From assembly GCA_903859265.1 (NCBI GenBank), contig CAIOLZ010000181.1, positions 1-12,226 of the forward strand: a DNA stretch of 12,226 nt, written 5' to 3'. This document shows, one piece after another, positions 1 through 7,866 of this stretch. Both the position numbers and the translations under genes were made by a program. A model generated the notes under the pieces. It saw only the letters and a program-made list of their open reading frames with translations, had not been told where the DNA came from and made no database searches. This stretch comes from an uncultured beta proteobacterium. GTDB lineage: Bacteria; Pseudomonadota; Gammaproteobacteria; Burkholderiales; Burkholderiaceae_C. The stretch's first letter is position 1. Each line of letters opens with the position of its first letter.

Positions 1-1102
1 ACACGGCTTCGGCATACCACAGGCCGCGCACTTTCGACGATTCACCAATCGAGGGGTTGCCGTCGGTGGTCACCTGCAGCAATCCGTTGAAGGAATACTT
101 CTCGTCATAGCCCAGCTCGGCCAAGATGGGGGTGAGTTCCATGGCCCGCTCTAATGGCGCCATGATTTGCTCCAGCTCCAGATCGCGCTGCGAAGGTGAC
201 AGGCGCGCTTGCTCTTTTTCAAGCAGATCGCGCGGGTGGCACATGCGCGGATTCTTTTCTTCGTAATAGCCCCATTCGATTTGTCCGCCCTCGGGCGTTT
301 TGGGGTCCCCAGTGTCGCGCAGATAAGCGGAGTTGCCTTGGTCACGCAAGAGCGGGTAGCCAATGTCTTTACCCGTGTTGGCAAACTCCAAATACGGTTT
401 GAAAAATGTGAGCGGGTGATCCACCGGCATGATGGGCAAGTCTTCACCCGCCATGCCCGCAATCAGGCGGCCCCACAAACCGGCGCACACCACCACGTAT
501 TCGGCAGCGATAAAACCTTTGGTGGTTTCCACGCCCACAATGCGACCGTTCTCTATGCGCAGTCCGGTGCAGGCAGTATTGGCAAACGAGGCCAGTTTGC
601 CCGAAGCGATGGCTTCATCCACCAGTTCGCCCGCCACCATTTGGGAACGCGGTTTCACCAGTCCCGCATCGGGATCCCACAAGGCACCTTGGATCATGCT
701 TTCTTCAAGCAGCGGAAATTTGGCCTTCGCTTGTGCGGGGGTGATCATCTCCACGCGGTTGCCAAACGCCTTGCCTGAAGCCAGGCGGCGCTGGAGTTCT
801 TGCATGCGCTCGTCATCACCCACCCGCGCGACTTCAAGCCCGCCTATGCGTTCGTAGCGCCCCCTTTTGTCATAAAAGTCGATGCTGTACTTGGTGGTGA
901 AAATCGTCATCTGATCGTGCATCGTGTTGAAGCAAAAATCAGAAGCGTGCGCGGTGGAGCCAATGTCGGTGGGGATGGCGGACTTGTCGATGCCAACAAT
1001 GTTGTCCCAGCCACGTTCGATCAGGTGGTGCACCACAGAAGCACCGACGATGCCGCCTTGACCGATGATGACAACTTTGGCGCGTTCAGGAAATTTGGCC
1101 AT
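1..1102 (-). CDS. FAD-dependent oxidoreductase, dimethylglycine dehydrogenase/oxidase-like (3' end beyond window)
   Basis: DAO-family flavoprotein, probably an oxidative N-demethylase acting on dimethylglycine or a related N-methyl amine. Seen: 367 codons before the left edge; an N-terminal beta strand and glycine-rich dinucleotide site (VVIIGQGGIVG, residues 10-20); then GSTAHAS at 48-54. In Arthrobacter dimethylglycine oxidase and relatives a histidine in the equivalent GSTSHA motif carries covalent FAD, so H52 is the candidate here. The body (IEWGYYEE, SFNGLLQVTTDGNPSIGES) looks like the FAD domain of the long DMGDH/GcvT fusion proteins. Such proteins run to about 800 residues with a C-terminal folate-binding aminomethyltransferase half, which would lie outside the window. 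The ATG at 1102 has AGGAG at 1115-1119, a rather long 12-nt spacing. Dimethylglycine as substrate is inferred from the motifs and the sox neighbours; sarcosine dehydrogenase is an alternative. Confidence 0.82.
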   Translation of the reverse strand, partial: MAKFPERAKVVIIGQGGIVGASVVHHLIERGWDNIVGIDKSAIPTDIGSTAHASDFCFNTMHDQMTIFTTKYSIDFYDKRGRYERIGGLEVARVGDDERMQELQRRLASGKAFGNRVEMITPAQAKAKFPLLEESMIQGALWDPDAGLVKPRSQMVAGELVDEAIASGKLASFANTACTGLRIENGRIVGVETTKGFIAAEYVVVCAGLWGRLIAGMAGEDLPIMPVDHPLTFFKPYLEFANTGKDIGYPLLRDQGNSAYLRDTGDPKTPEGGQIEWGYYEEKNPRMCHPRDLLEKEQARLSPSQRDLELEQIMAPLERAMELTPILAELGYDEKYSFNGLLQVTTDGNPSIGESSKVRGLWYAEAV

Positions 1103-1255
1103 TTTTGCGCTTTGCTCCTAGGGGACTTGGAAAGTGTGAAGAGATTGTGCCTCGTGGCAAACCGACAAAGTGTATTCAGGGCGTAGGCTCGTGACGGTTC
1201 AATTGCGACTATCGTTTGCAAATGGGCGTCGGTGGTGGGACCGACCATTTCCCCA
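1103..1255. other. intergenic spacer between the 4Fe-4S protein gene and the FAD oxidoreductase gene
   Basis: About 150 bases without a convincing gene. It holds a hairpin at 1220-1250 just past the upstream gene's stop, and a Shine-Dalgarno-like AGGAG at 1115-1119 for the downstream flavoprotein. I looked for a sigma70 promoter on the minus strand. A TTGAAC box is present, but no good -10 box follows at normal spacing, so I call no promoter. Whether the flavoprotein is read through from the upstream genes or has its own start cannot be decided here. Confidence 0.5.
1220..1250 (-). terminator. possible hairpin after the 4Fe-4S protein gene (no U-tract)
   Basis: Outer arms AAATG (1220-1224) and CATTT (1246-1250) and inner arms GTCGGT (1228-1233) and ACCGAC (1240-1245) can pair, leaving a short bulge and a 6-nt loop. 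The hairpin starts a few bases beyond the TAG stop at 1256-1258, where a terminator or an mRNA-end stabiliser would sit. No T-run follows on the minus strand, so an intrinsic terminator is doubtful. A regulatory or protein-binding dyad is equally possible. Confidence 0.35.
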
Positions 1256-1975
1256 CTAAGAATGGCTTGCCGCAAACGCCCGCATATGAAATTGTGCATG
1301 TGCTTTTGTGTAGTGGAAATCCTCACCCACCGGGCAGGCCAGGCGTGCCTTGCAGCCCGATTCCATGCAGTCTTTGCCCTCTGGGCGGTGCAGGTGGCTG
1401 GCGCAGGCGTTGACTAAAAAACCGTTGGCGGTATAGGCCTCCACCGGACAGGCATTCAGGCAAGGCTGGCCGTCGCATTGCAGGCAGAGGTCTGTGTGCA
1501 TTGGCTGTCGCTCTAAATCCGTTTGCTCCAAATCGCCGGCGCGCAGAAACGGTAAAGCCAGCGCAAAACGGTAGGCGTGCCACAGCCCGTATTCGGGGTG
1601 GATGCGCAGCATCATCGGGCTGCTTTGCGTGGGCTCGCTGCGGTTGGCCCACTGCTGAAACGGGTGGTAAGGCGGGCCATCGGATGGGTACAGCGCCAGA
1701 CCGCTCCAGCGCTGTGCCATCGCATCGCCAATATGTGCAGACCATCGGTCCATGGGATGCGGCAGCCCGTCGGTAAAAAATTTGGATGCCGAAAACGCCG
1801 GCCAGCATTCGGACCCTGCCATGCCCACCATCCAAACCACCGCTGCGGACTTGCCGTTTGGCAACTGCGGCAGGGAGTCACCCGGGGCCGGCGTCCAGCC
1901 ACCGCGCAAGCGCAGGCCGTGGGCTGCCAGCGCCTGTGCAATTTGAGTACGTGAAGGTGTTGTTATGGCTGACAC
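1256..1975 (-). CDS. dicluster 4Fe-4S binding protein, QueG-like cysteine layout
   Basis: Predicted cytoplasmic electron-transfer or redox protein of 239 residues; its partner and reaction are unknown. Seen: the C-terminal third has C164-x2-C167-x4-C172-x3-C176-P, then C191, C203, C208 and C214-P, enough for two [4Fe-4S] clusters. The wide C-x11-C-x4-C-x5-CP second set, preceded by a short hydrophobic turn (LVNAC), recalls the end of epoxyqueuosine reductase QueG and the reductive-dehalogenase-like proteins. The x4 spacing in the first set is instead as in DmsB-type ferredoxin subunits. Residues 1-160 contain no signal peptide or membrane helix; a stretch IHPEYGLWHAYRFAL (125-139) looks conserved in character. 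The start is GTG at 1975, 7 nt after the hyuA-like stop, with no obvious Shine-Dalgarno, so translational coupling is likely. The tight spacing suggests it works with the HyuA-like protein (inference). Confidence 0.75.
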   Translation of the reverse strand: MSAITTPSRTQIAQALAAHGLRLRGGWTPAPGDSLPQLPNGKSAAVVWMVGMAGSECWPAFSASKFFTDGLPHPMDRWSAHIGDAMAQRWSGLALYPSDGPPYHPFQQWANRSEPTQSSPMMLRIHPEYGLWHAYRFALALPFLRAGDLEQTDLERQPMHTDLCLQCDGQPCLNACPVEAYTANGFLVNACASHLHRPEGKDCMESGCKARLACPVGEDFHYTKAHAQFHMRAFAASHS

Positions 1976-1982
1976 GGCAGAC

Positions 1983-4058
1983 TTAGTAGTTTCGCGCTGA
2001 TTTGGAAGTCAGGGGCGGGCCATAAGCGGTTGCGGTGACAACGGCTTCAAAAAACATATTGCCGTCGATGTCGTTGTTCACGTTGTTGTCTTTCTGGCTG
2101 AAGCGCACCTCCACGCTGGCAGCACCCGCCTCCAGCGCGTTGGCATGGGCCTCGGTCTGCGCCAGTTCGCGCGCGCAGGCCAGCGCAGGAGCCAGTCCCA
2201 CAAAGTCTTTGGGGCCGAAGCGGCTGAAAACCCGGAATGTTCCTTTGACCGGCTGCGTGACGGTGATATGCACCCGTTGCGACACCTCGCCCAGTACCGC
2301 GCCGACGGCATTGGCCACCTCTGCGTGGGGCGGTACCACCAGTTGCATGCCCAATCCTCTGGCAACCTCGGGGTAATAGCTCGCCGCTGGCGCGCCCACT
2401 GCAACCAGCGGCAAGTCAGGAGCGAAGCGCAGTTGGAACACTTGCGTGTGGCCGTCGAGGGCGGTTTGCCCTGCCGGTGGTTTTTGGGGTGTGCAGGCAG
2501 CCCCGCCGCTTTGCAATGCCATCTGGGTCAGGAGCTCCGCCATATTGCCGGCGCGGCTTTCATTCATTTGTCCGGCATCGTTCAAGCCGGCTTCGATCAG
2601 CTTCTGGCAGATGGTGGCGATGACCATGTCCACCACCTGGCGCGAAGGGGCAATTTCGTCCCCCAGCGCCCAGGTGCCAAGGCCGTACATGTAGCGCATC
2701 TGCCGCGCCCAGATGCGCGCGCCGAGTACTGCCGCCTCCTTGTTCCAATGGGTCGCCATGTCCAGAACGTGGGCTGCGTCACTGGGCGTAAAGCCGCTGT
2801 AGATCGCCAGCCCCTTGCGCTCCAGCCGTGCCAGCGCGCGTGCCAGCGGCCGGTCTTCCATGTTGGCGCGCTCCAGGTCGATCGGACCTTTTTCAAGTTT
2901 CTGCCAGGCGCCCAGCTCATCGTCGGCCAGCCGGCTGATGAGCGCTTCGTCGCTTTGGAGCCGGATGGCAAAGCGGATCTGGCTGGCGTGCGGCGACTCG
3001 CTTTGCTGGTGCTGCAGCACGGTCAGGATGTGCGGATGCTCGTGGGCCAGCAGGCTCAACGGGACCACACGTCTGGGTCCGATAGCCAGACCTTTGCCGC
3101 CGAGAAAGCGCACCTCGCTGTCCCCGCCCAGGCCGATGGAATACACCTTCACCGCCTCCACCATGGGCCGCCAGTCACCGATCAGTGCGCCGTCCACGCT
3201 GAGTTCGGGTTGCCCATTGCGCACTACGGCAATGTCGGTGGTGGTGCCGCCCATGTCGGCCACGATTGCGTTGCGTTTCCCGCTGAGGGCACAAGCGCCG
3301 ATCACGCTGGCCGCCGGGCCGGACAACACCGTACCCACCGGACGTGCCAGTGCGCTGTGGGCGTTGATCAGCGTACCGTCGCCCTTGACGATCATCAGTG
3401 GCGCATCGATGCGGCGCGCACGCAAGGTGCGCGTCACCGAGTCGATCAGGGCCTTGACGTGCGAGATCATGCGAGCGTTGAGCGCCACCGTCACCGCGCG
3501 CCGCGGTGCGCCCAGGCTGGAGGCAAGCTCGTGGCCGCAGGTCACCGGTTTGTCGGTCAGCTCTTTGACCCAGGCCCGCAGTTGCAGTTCGTGTGCCGGA
3601 TTGCGCACCGCAAAGCTGGCAGAAATGGCGAAGGCGCTGATGCGTGGCGCGTGCCGCACGATGGCCTCGCGCGACGCGGCTTCATCCAGTGCGGTAATGG
3701 GGTTGCCACCGGCATCATGGCCGCCGGGTAGCGACACGATGGCGTCCGATCCCAAAAGCGCAATCAGCCCACTGGCCTTGATCTGGGCCTCGTCGTAACC
3801 CGCCAGCAAAACGCAAACCGGCGAGCCCTTGCCTTCCACCACCGAGTTGGTGGTCAGCGTCGTTGAAAGCGACACCAGGCACACGCTATCGAGCGCATCT
3901 TGCGGCAATTTGTCGAGCGCTGCGGCAATGCCCAGCGCCAGATCAAATCGCGTGGTCAGGCTTTTGGCAGCGGCTACGACCTGCCTGGTGGCGTCCAGCA
4001 GCACGGCATCGGTAAACGTGCCGCCGGTATCTATTCCTAAAAAGTAGTGCATGTGCAT
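1983..4058 (-). CDS. hydantoinase/oxoprolinase family protein, HyuA-type subunit
   Basis: Member of the HyuA (N-methylhydantoinase A / 5-oxoprolinase) family, whose characterised members couple ATP hydrolysis to cyclic-amide ring opening. Seen: 691 residues, the usual HyuA length. Phosphate-binding motifs of the ASKHA ATPase fold appear as GIDTGGTFTDAV (8-19) and ADMGGTTTDIAV (267-278), with the family block around KGDGTL and RPVGTVLSGPAASVIGA (225-255) between them. The usual QSDGGL reads KGDGTL, so this is not the best-studied branch. The preferred start is ATG at 4058 (MHMHYFLGID), with ATG at 4052 possible; neither has a clear ribosome site. Reading the frame further upstream would run through an intergenic palindrome and adds a non-homologous N-terminus. 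No hyuB follows; a 4Fe-4S protein does. The context suggests a role in N-methyl amine breakdown, for example creatinine-derived N-methylhydantoin giving sarcosine, but an activase-like role is also conceivable. Substrate unknown. Confidence 0.85.
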   Translation of the reverse strand: MHMHYFLGIDTGGTFTDAVLLDATRQVVAAAKSLTTRFDLALGIAAALDKLPQDALDSVCLVSLSTTLTTNSVVEGKGSPVCVLLAGYDEAQIKASGLIALLGSDAIVSLPGGHDAGGNPITALDEAASREAIVRHAPRISAFAISASFAVRNPAHELQLRAWVKELTDKPVTCGHELASSLGAPRRAVTVALNARMISHVKALIDSVTRTLRARRIDAPLMIVKGDGTLINAHSALARPVGTVLSGPAASVIGACALSGKRNAIVADMGGTTTDIAVVRNGQPELSVDGALIGDWRPMVEAVKVYSIGLGGDSEVRFLGGKGLAIGPRRVVPLSLLAHEHPHILTVLQHQQSESPHASQIRFAIRLQSDEALISRLADDELGAWQKLEKGPIDLERANMEDRPLARALARLERKGLAIYSGFTPSDAAHVLDMATHWNKEAAVLGARIWARQMRYMYGLGTWALGDEIAPSRQVVDMVIATICQKLIEAGLNDAGQMNESRAGNMAELLTQMALQSGGAACTPQKPPAGQTALDGHTQVFQLRFAPDLPLVAVGAPAASYYPEVARGLGMQLVVPPHAEVANAVGAVLGEVSQRVHITVTQPVKGTFRVFSRFGPKDFVGLAPALACARELAQTEAHANALEAGAASVEVRFSQKDNNVNNDIDGNMFFEAVVTATAYGPPLTSKSARNY

Positions 4059-4277
4059 TATCTGGTTCGCTTGAGTCGCCGCGCGGACGCACTTAGTGCA
4101 TATGGCTGCAGGCTTTTGGAGGAACCTCAACCGCGTAGCTGCGAGCAGGGGCCGGTAGGCGATTTCCGTAGGTAAAGGAGGAGCCCGAAGGGCGGGGGAC
4201 ACGCAGGAAATTGCCTACCGGCCCCTGCCGACCAACCAAGAGCGCGTCGCAAATGTTGCAAAGCAAAGTCTGCAATC
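4059..4277. other. spacer between soxG and the hyuA-like gene, with palindromic element
   Basis: 219 bases with no supportable gene. It contains the large inverted repeat at 4145-4228 and, nearer the hyuA-like start, a small perfect dyad GCACT-T-AGTGC at 4089-4099 that could be an operator half-site pair or chance. No strong sigma70 promoter is evident on the minus strand. This is the longest gap in the gene string and the most likely boundary between transcription units (inference). Confidence 0.55.
4145..4228. repeat. 84-bp imperfect palindrome with 23-bp arms
   Basis: Left arm 4145-4167 begins GCAGGGGCCGGTAGGC. The right arm 4206-4228 is its reverse complement with a single mismatch over 23 bases (G at 4161 in the left arm where a perfect repeat would have A). 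The 38-nt loop contains a smaller hairpin, GCCC-GAA-GGGC. It lies between the soxG stop and the hyuA-like start. No T-run follows either arm, so a simple intrinsic terminator is not supported. The compact, G/C-rich, nested form looks like a dispersed intergenic repeat (REP- or MITE-like) that may also block or protect transcripts (inference). Confidence 0.75.
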
Positions 4278-4859
4278 TCAAGTGCCCGCTTCGCACAGCC
4301 AGCGGAAGAGGTAGTCGGCAAAACTGCGGCGCACGGTTACTTCGAAACGTTGCCCGGCCTGCAGGCACAGAATCGTCACGTTGGCTTTGGCAATGTGGCT
4401 TTGGGCCAGAGCGCCGTCTTTGAAAATGCGGGAATGCAAATCCAGCGGGCAACCGCGTGACAGCAAGTCCGCTGACGCAGGGCCCTCAAGCGCCAAGGTG
4501 GTGTTGCCGCTACCGACCTGCACCACCGAGAAGTGCTGGCCCTGCAAGGAAGCGCGCAAAGCGGATTCGATCGCGTCACCCTCGCCACCGGCCACTTTGA
4601 GCAGCCATTCGTCTGGCCCGAGCCAGAGCAATTGGCGCTGCGCACCCAGGCTGGCTGTGTTGGCCTTCACGGGAAGCTCTAAACCGCACACGCTAGCCAC
4701 AGCTTGCACAAAACGCGGATCTGCTGCATTGCCCCGGATATTGAGCATGTCTTGCAACGCGATTTCATCGAGCCAGCAGTTGCGCCCATCGACCGTCAAT
4801 TCGCGCTTGCCCAGCCGCGCAATATTCACCAGCGGGCTTTCCAGAGTCACATTAGTCAT
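4278..4859 (-). CDS. soxG: sarcosine oxidase gamma subunit
   Basis: Smallest flavin-free folate-side subunit of heterotetrameric sarcosine oxidase, a cytoplasmic enzyme. It converts sarcosine, O2 and tetrahydrofolate to glycine, H2O2 and 5,10-methylene-THF. Seen: 193 residues, normal for SoxG, with typical blocks LLWLGPDEWLL (about 105-115), VQVGSGNTTLALEGPASADLLSRGCPLDL (mid-protein) and a C-terminal FEVTVRRSFADYLFRWL. The subunit resembles part of the GcvT fold. The ATG at 4859 is preceded by AAGGA at 4870-4874 with 10-nt spacing and overlaps the soxA stop by 8 nt, so the two are translationally coupled. The frame is open further upstream, but that stretch is the end of soxA read in another frame. 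It is the last sox gene and the 219-base spacer follows. Confidence 0.93.
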   Translation of the reverse strand: MTNVTLESPLVNIARLGKRELTVDGRNCWLDEIALQDMLNIRGNAADPRFVQAVASVCGLELPVKANTASLGAQRQLLWLGPDEWLLKVAGGEGDAIESALRASLQGQHFSVVQVGSGNTTLALEGPASADLLSRGCPLDLHSRIFKDGALAQSHIAKANVTILCLQAGQRFEVTVRRSFADYLFRWLCEAGT

Positions 4860-7800
4860 GGTGGTGTTTTCCTTCCGGGTCATAGAACACGGGGCTGCCA
4901 ATCGTGGCTGCAACATGGCGACCGTCGGCGAGCGCGGCATAAATTGTCTGCCCCGTTTTTTGGTGACCGTCGCGCACCACCGCCATGGCGATGGAACGTT
5001 TGAGCGTGGGGCTAAAGTAGCTCGACGTGACATGCCCGACCATGGGCACGGGCGCCGCAACTGAAGGCGTACCGATTTTTTCCAGCGCCGTGAGTTGTGC
5101 GCCCTCGGGCAAAACGACGCTGGGGTCTTGCGTGAGCAGGCCGACCAGTTGCTTGCGATTGGCGCCGGCAGTGTCGCTGCGGCTCAAGGAGCGGCGGCCC
5201 AAAAAGTCTTTGGTTTTAGAGACCATGCCGCCCATGCCCAGATCAAACGGCGTCATCGACCCGTCGGTGTCTTGCCCTACGATGATGTAACCTTTCTCGC
5301 CGCGCAACACGTGCATGGCCTCAGTGCCATACGGCGTGATGCCAAACTCCTTGCCCGCCTCCATCAAGGCCTTCCACACATGCGCGCCCGCGTTGCTGGG
5401 CACATTCACCTCAAAGCACAACTCGCCCGAGAAGCTGATGCGCATGATGCGCGCTTTCACATCCGCCACCGTGCCTTCGCGGTAGCTCATGAAGGGGAAT
5501 GCGGCAGAAGATAAATCCACGTCTTTGCACAGTTTTTCCACCACGGCGCGGCTCTTGGGGCCCGCTACGGCAAAGGTGCTCCACTGGTCGGTCACCGAGG
5601 TCATGAAGACCTGCATATCCGGCCACTCGGTTTGCACCCAACGTTCCATCCAGGACAGCACCCGCGCTGCGCCGCCTGTGGTGGTGGTCATCAAGAAGCG
5701 GTCTTGTGCCAAGCGCACGGTCACGCCGTCGTCAAACACCATGCCGTTTTCGTCGAGCATCAAACCGTAACGCGCTTTGCCCACTTCGAGCTTGAGCCAC
5801 GGGTTGGTGTAAAGCCAGTTCAGCAGCTTGGCAGCGTCGGGCCCCTGAATATCAATCTTGCCCAGCGTGGAAGCGTCCATGATGCCCACACTGTTACGCA
5901 CGGCCAGCACTTCGCGGTTGACTGCGCTGTGCATGTCTTCACCAGGCTTAGGGAAATACCAAGGCCGCTTCCATTGCCCCACGTCTTCAAACGGCGCACC
6001 GGCAGCGACATGCTGTGCATGTGCGCTGGTTTTGCGGATGGGATCAAACAAATCCCCGCGCTCCAAGCCTGCAAACAGGCCAAAACTGATAGGCACGTAG
6101 TTGGGCCGGAAGGTGGTGGTGCCTACCTGCGCAATGGGTTTGTTCAGCGCACGCGCAGCGAGTGCCATGCCGTTGATATTGCCCAGCTTGCCCTGGTCGG
6201 TGCCAAAACCCATGGCGGTGTAGCGCTTGATGTGCTCGATCGATTCAAACCCTTCGCGAATGGCCAGCTCAATATCGGCTGCGCCCACGTCGTTTTGGTA
6301 ATCCACAAACGCTTTGGCGCGGCGCGAGACTTTTTCGCCGGTCTCAGCAATCCAGAAGGGTGCAATCGCCTCATTGCTGGGCTCGACCACGCTGTAGCTG
6401 CTCTCACTGGCCGCAAAGCCAGCTTGCCTGGCAGCAGCAGCCCCGGCGCGGCTGGCCTCGGCCATGGTGCTGGCAAGTGTTGCAGTTGCGTTGCAGGCCC
6501 CTACGCTGAACTGGTTGGCCATGGGCGCGCCCGGCATAAAGCACACCAGCGTGTCGCTCCATTGGGCCTTGCCGCCCGAGTGCGAGAACAGGTGAATGGC
6601 CGGGTTCCAGCCGCCGGCCATGCCGATCGTGTCCACGTTCAGCGTGCGTTTCTGGCCATTGGCTTTGTCGCCGACTTGTTGTTGCACGGTGACCGAAGTG
6701 ACTGCTGCGCCACCATCGGCCTGCAGGGGTACGTAGCCGCGCAGCACATTGACGCCCGCGTCATGGGCTTTTTGCACATGACCGCCCACCACCGAATTTC
6801 CGGCGCGCACGTCCACCACCGTGACCTGCGCACCGGCGTTTTTCAAAATGAGCGCGTCTGCATAGGCGGTGTCGTTATTGGTCAGCAGCGCAATTTGCTT
6901 GCCCACCAGCACGCCGTAAAGCGCAACATAGTCCGCCATGGCGCTCGAAAGCATGATGCCAGGCAGGTCGTTGTTGCCAAAAACCAAAGGGCGTTCGTGC
7001 GCGCCGGTGGCCAGTACCACCTGGTTTGCGCGCACGCGCCACAGGCGTTCACGGAATCCTTTGCGCTGCGCAAGCGGCAAATGGTCTGTGAGTGACTCGC
7101 GAATGGTGAGGAAGTTGTGGTCGTGGTAGCCGAACACCACACCCCGTTGGATGATGCGCACCTCAGGCATGGTGGCGAGTTCGGCTTGGGCTTTTTTGAC
7201 CCAATCAGACGGGGTGAGTCCGTCTATGGTACCGGGCAGACGATGCGCACTGCCACCGAGCGAACTTTGCAATTCGGCCAAAATCACGCGAGCGCCACTG
7301 CGACCGGCGGCCAGTGCGGCTGCCAGCCCTGCCACGCCGCCGCCTGCGATCAGCAAATCGCAGTGGATGTTTTGGTGGATGTAGCGATCCGTGTCCTCTA
7401 CTTCGGGCGATGCGCCCAACCCACCTGCTTTGCGAATGAAGCGCTCGTAAAACATCCAGGCCTTGGCGGGCCACATGAATGTTTTGTAATAAAAACCAGC
7501 CGGGAATAGCGGCGTAAAGGTGCGGTTAATGCTGAGCAGTCGGCTCAAGGCGTTGGGCCAGGGATTGACGCCTTGCGCCTGCATGCCCTCGTAGAGCTCC
7601 ACTTCGGGCATCTTGGCGTTGGGGATCAGGTGTTTGCCGGACTCCAGTTGCACCAGCGCCGAGGGCTCTTCGATACCGCTCGTCACAATGCCGCGTGGGC
7701 GGTGGTATTTCCAGGAACGCGACAGTACTTTTTCACCGGCTGCCAGCAGCGCGGAGGCCAGCGTGTCACCTTCGAAGCCCGAGTAGTTGCGGCCGTTGTA

Positions 7801-7866
7801 CTGGAACGATAGGGCGCTTTCGCGGTTGATGCGCGCGCTGGCGCCATTGATGCGGTTAACGCTCAT
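4852..7866 (-). CDS. soxA: sarcosine oxidase alpha subunit
   Basis: Largest subunit of heterotetrameric sarcosine oxidase; in the characterised enzymes it binds NAD+ and carries the folate site where methylene-THF is formed. Seen: 1004 residues, the expected length. An N-terminal domain with GFEGDTLASALLAAG and SWKYHRPRGI (30-60) has the 2Fe-2S-ferredoxin-like fold signature but lacks cluster cysteines, as is normal here. A dinucleotide-binding motif AGGGVAG lies at 174-180, followed by a pyridine-nucleotide-disulfide-oxidoreductase-like body (VVLATGAHERP at 283-293). A GcvT-like aminomethyltransferase half runs from about residue 610 to the end (VRNSVGIMDASTLGKIDIQGPDAA). The ATG at 7866 overlaps the soxD stop (ATGA) with GGGAG at 7874-7878, and its end overlaps soxG. 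No frame break is seen. Confidence 0.96.
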   Translation of the reverse strand: MSVNRINGASARINRESALSFQYNGRNYSGFEGDTLASALLAAGEKVLSRSWKYHRPRGIVTSGIEEPSALVQLESGKHLIPNAKMPEVELYEGMQAQGVNPWPNALSRLLSINRTFTPLFPAGFYYKTFMWPAKAWMFYERFIRKAGGLGASPEVEDTDRYIHQNIHCDLLIAGGGVAGLAAALAAGRSGARVILAELQSSLGGSAHRLPGTIDGLTPSDWVKKAQAELATMPEVRIIQRGVVFGYHDHNFLTIRESLTDHLPLAQRKGFRERLWRVRANQVVLATGAHERPLVFGNNDLPGIMLSSAMADYVALYGVLVGKQIALLTNNDTAYADALILKNAGAQVTVVDVRAGNSVVGGHVQKAHDAGVNVLRGYVPLQADGGAAVTSVTVQQQVGDKANGQKRTLNVDTIGMAGGWNPAIHLFSHSGGKAQWSDTLVCFMPGAPMANQFSVGACNATATLASTMAEASRAGAAAARQAGFAASESSYSVVEPSNEAIAPFWIAETGEKVSRRAKAFVDYQNDVGAADIELAIREGFESIEHIKRYTAMGFGTDQGKLGNINGMALAARALNKPIAQVGTTTFRPNYVPISFGLFAGLERGDLFDPIRKTSAHAQHVAAGAPFEDVGQWKRPWYFPKPGEDMHSAVNREVLAVRNSVGIMDASTLGKIDIQGPDAAKLLNWLYTNPWLKLEVGKARYGLMLDENGMVFDDGVTVRLAQDRFLMTTTTGGAARVLSWMERWVQTEWPDMQVFMTSVTDQWSTFAVAGPKSRAVVEKLCKDVDLSSAAFPFMSYREGTVADVKARIMRISFSGELCFEVNVPSNAGAHVWKALMEAGKEFGITPYGTEAMHVLRGEKGYIIVGQDTDGSMTPFDLGMGGMVSKTKDFLGRRSLSRSDTAGANRKQLVGLLTQDPSVVLPEGAQLTALEKIGTPSVAAPVPMVGHVTSSYFSPTLKRSIAMAVVRDGHQKTGQTIYAALADGRHVAATIGSPVFYDPEGKHHHD

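Noticed and set aside
209..1186. Plus-strand frames opposite the left-edge FAD oxidoreductase
   Set aside because: The minus strand reads as a continuous flavoprotein with conserved motifs; the plus frames overlap one another and show no family features.
2145..3731. Long open frame on the plus strand (528 codons) opposite the hyuA-like gene
   Set aside because: Its translation is rich in H, R, A, Q and G with no recognisable domain, while the opposite strand encodes a clear HyuA-family protein. It is a GC-driven shadow frame.
4059..4202. N-terminal extension of the hyuA-like gene to a start at 4202
   Set aside because: The extra 48 residues run through the palindrome and have no family similarity; family proteins start just before the GIDTGGTFTD motif.
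4145..4228. Insertion sequence ends or a transposon
   Set aside because: The palindrome encloses only 38 bases, with no transposase and no evident flanking target duplication, so only a repeat call is supported.
4860..5060. N-terminal extension of soxG to 5060
   Set aside because: This stretch is the 3' end of soxA in another frame; the ATG at 4859 has a good ribosome site and the normal SoxG N-terminus.
5632..7095. Long open frame on the plus strand (487 codons) opposite soxA
   Set aside because: No motif, histidine/alanine-rich shadow composition, and wholly inside the well-supported soxA gene.
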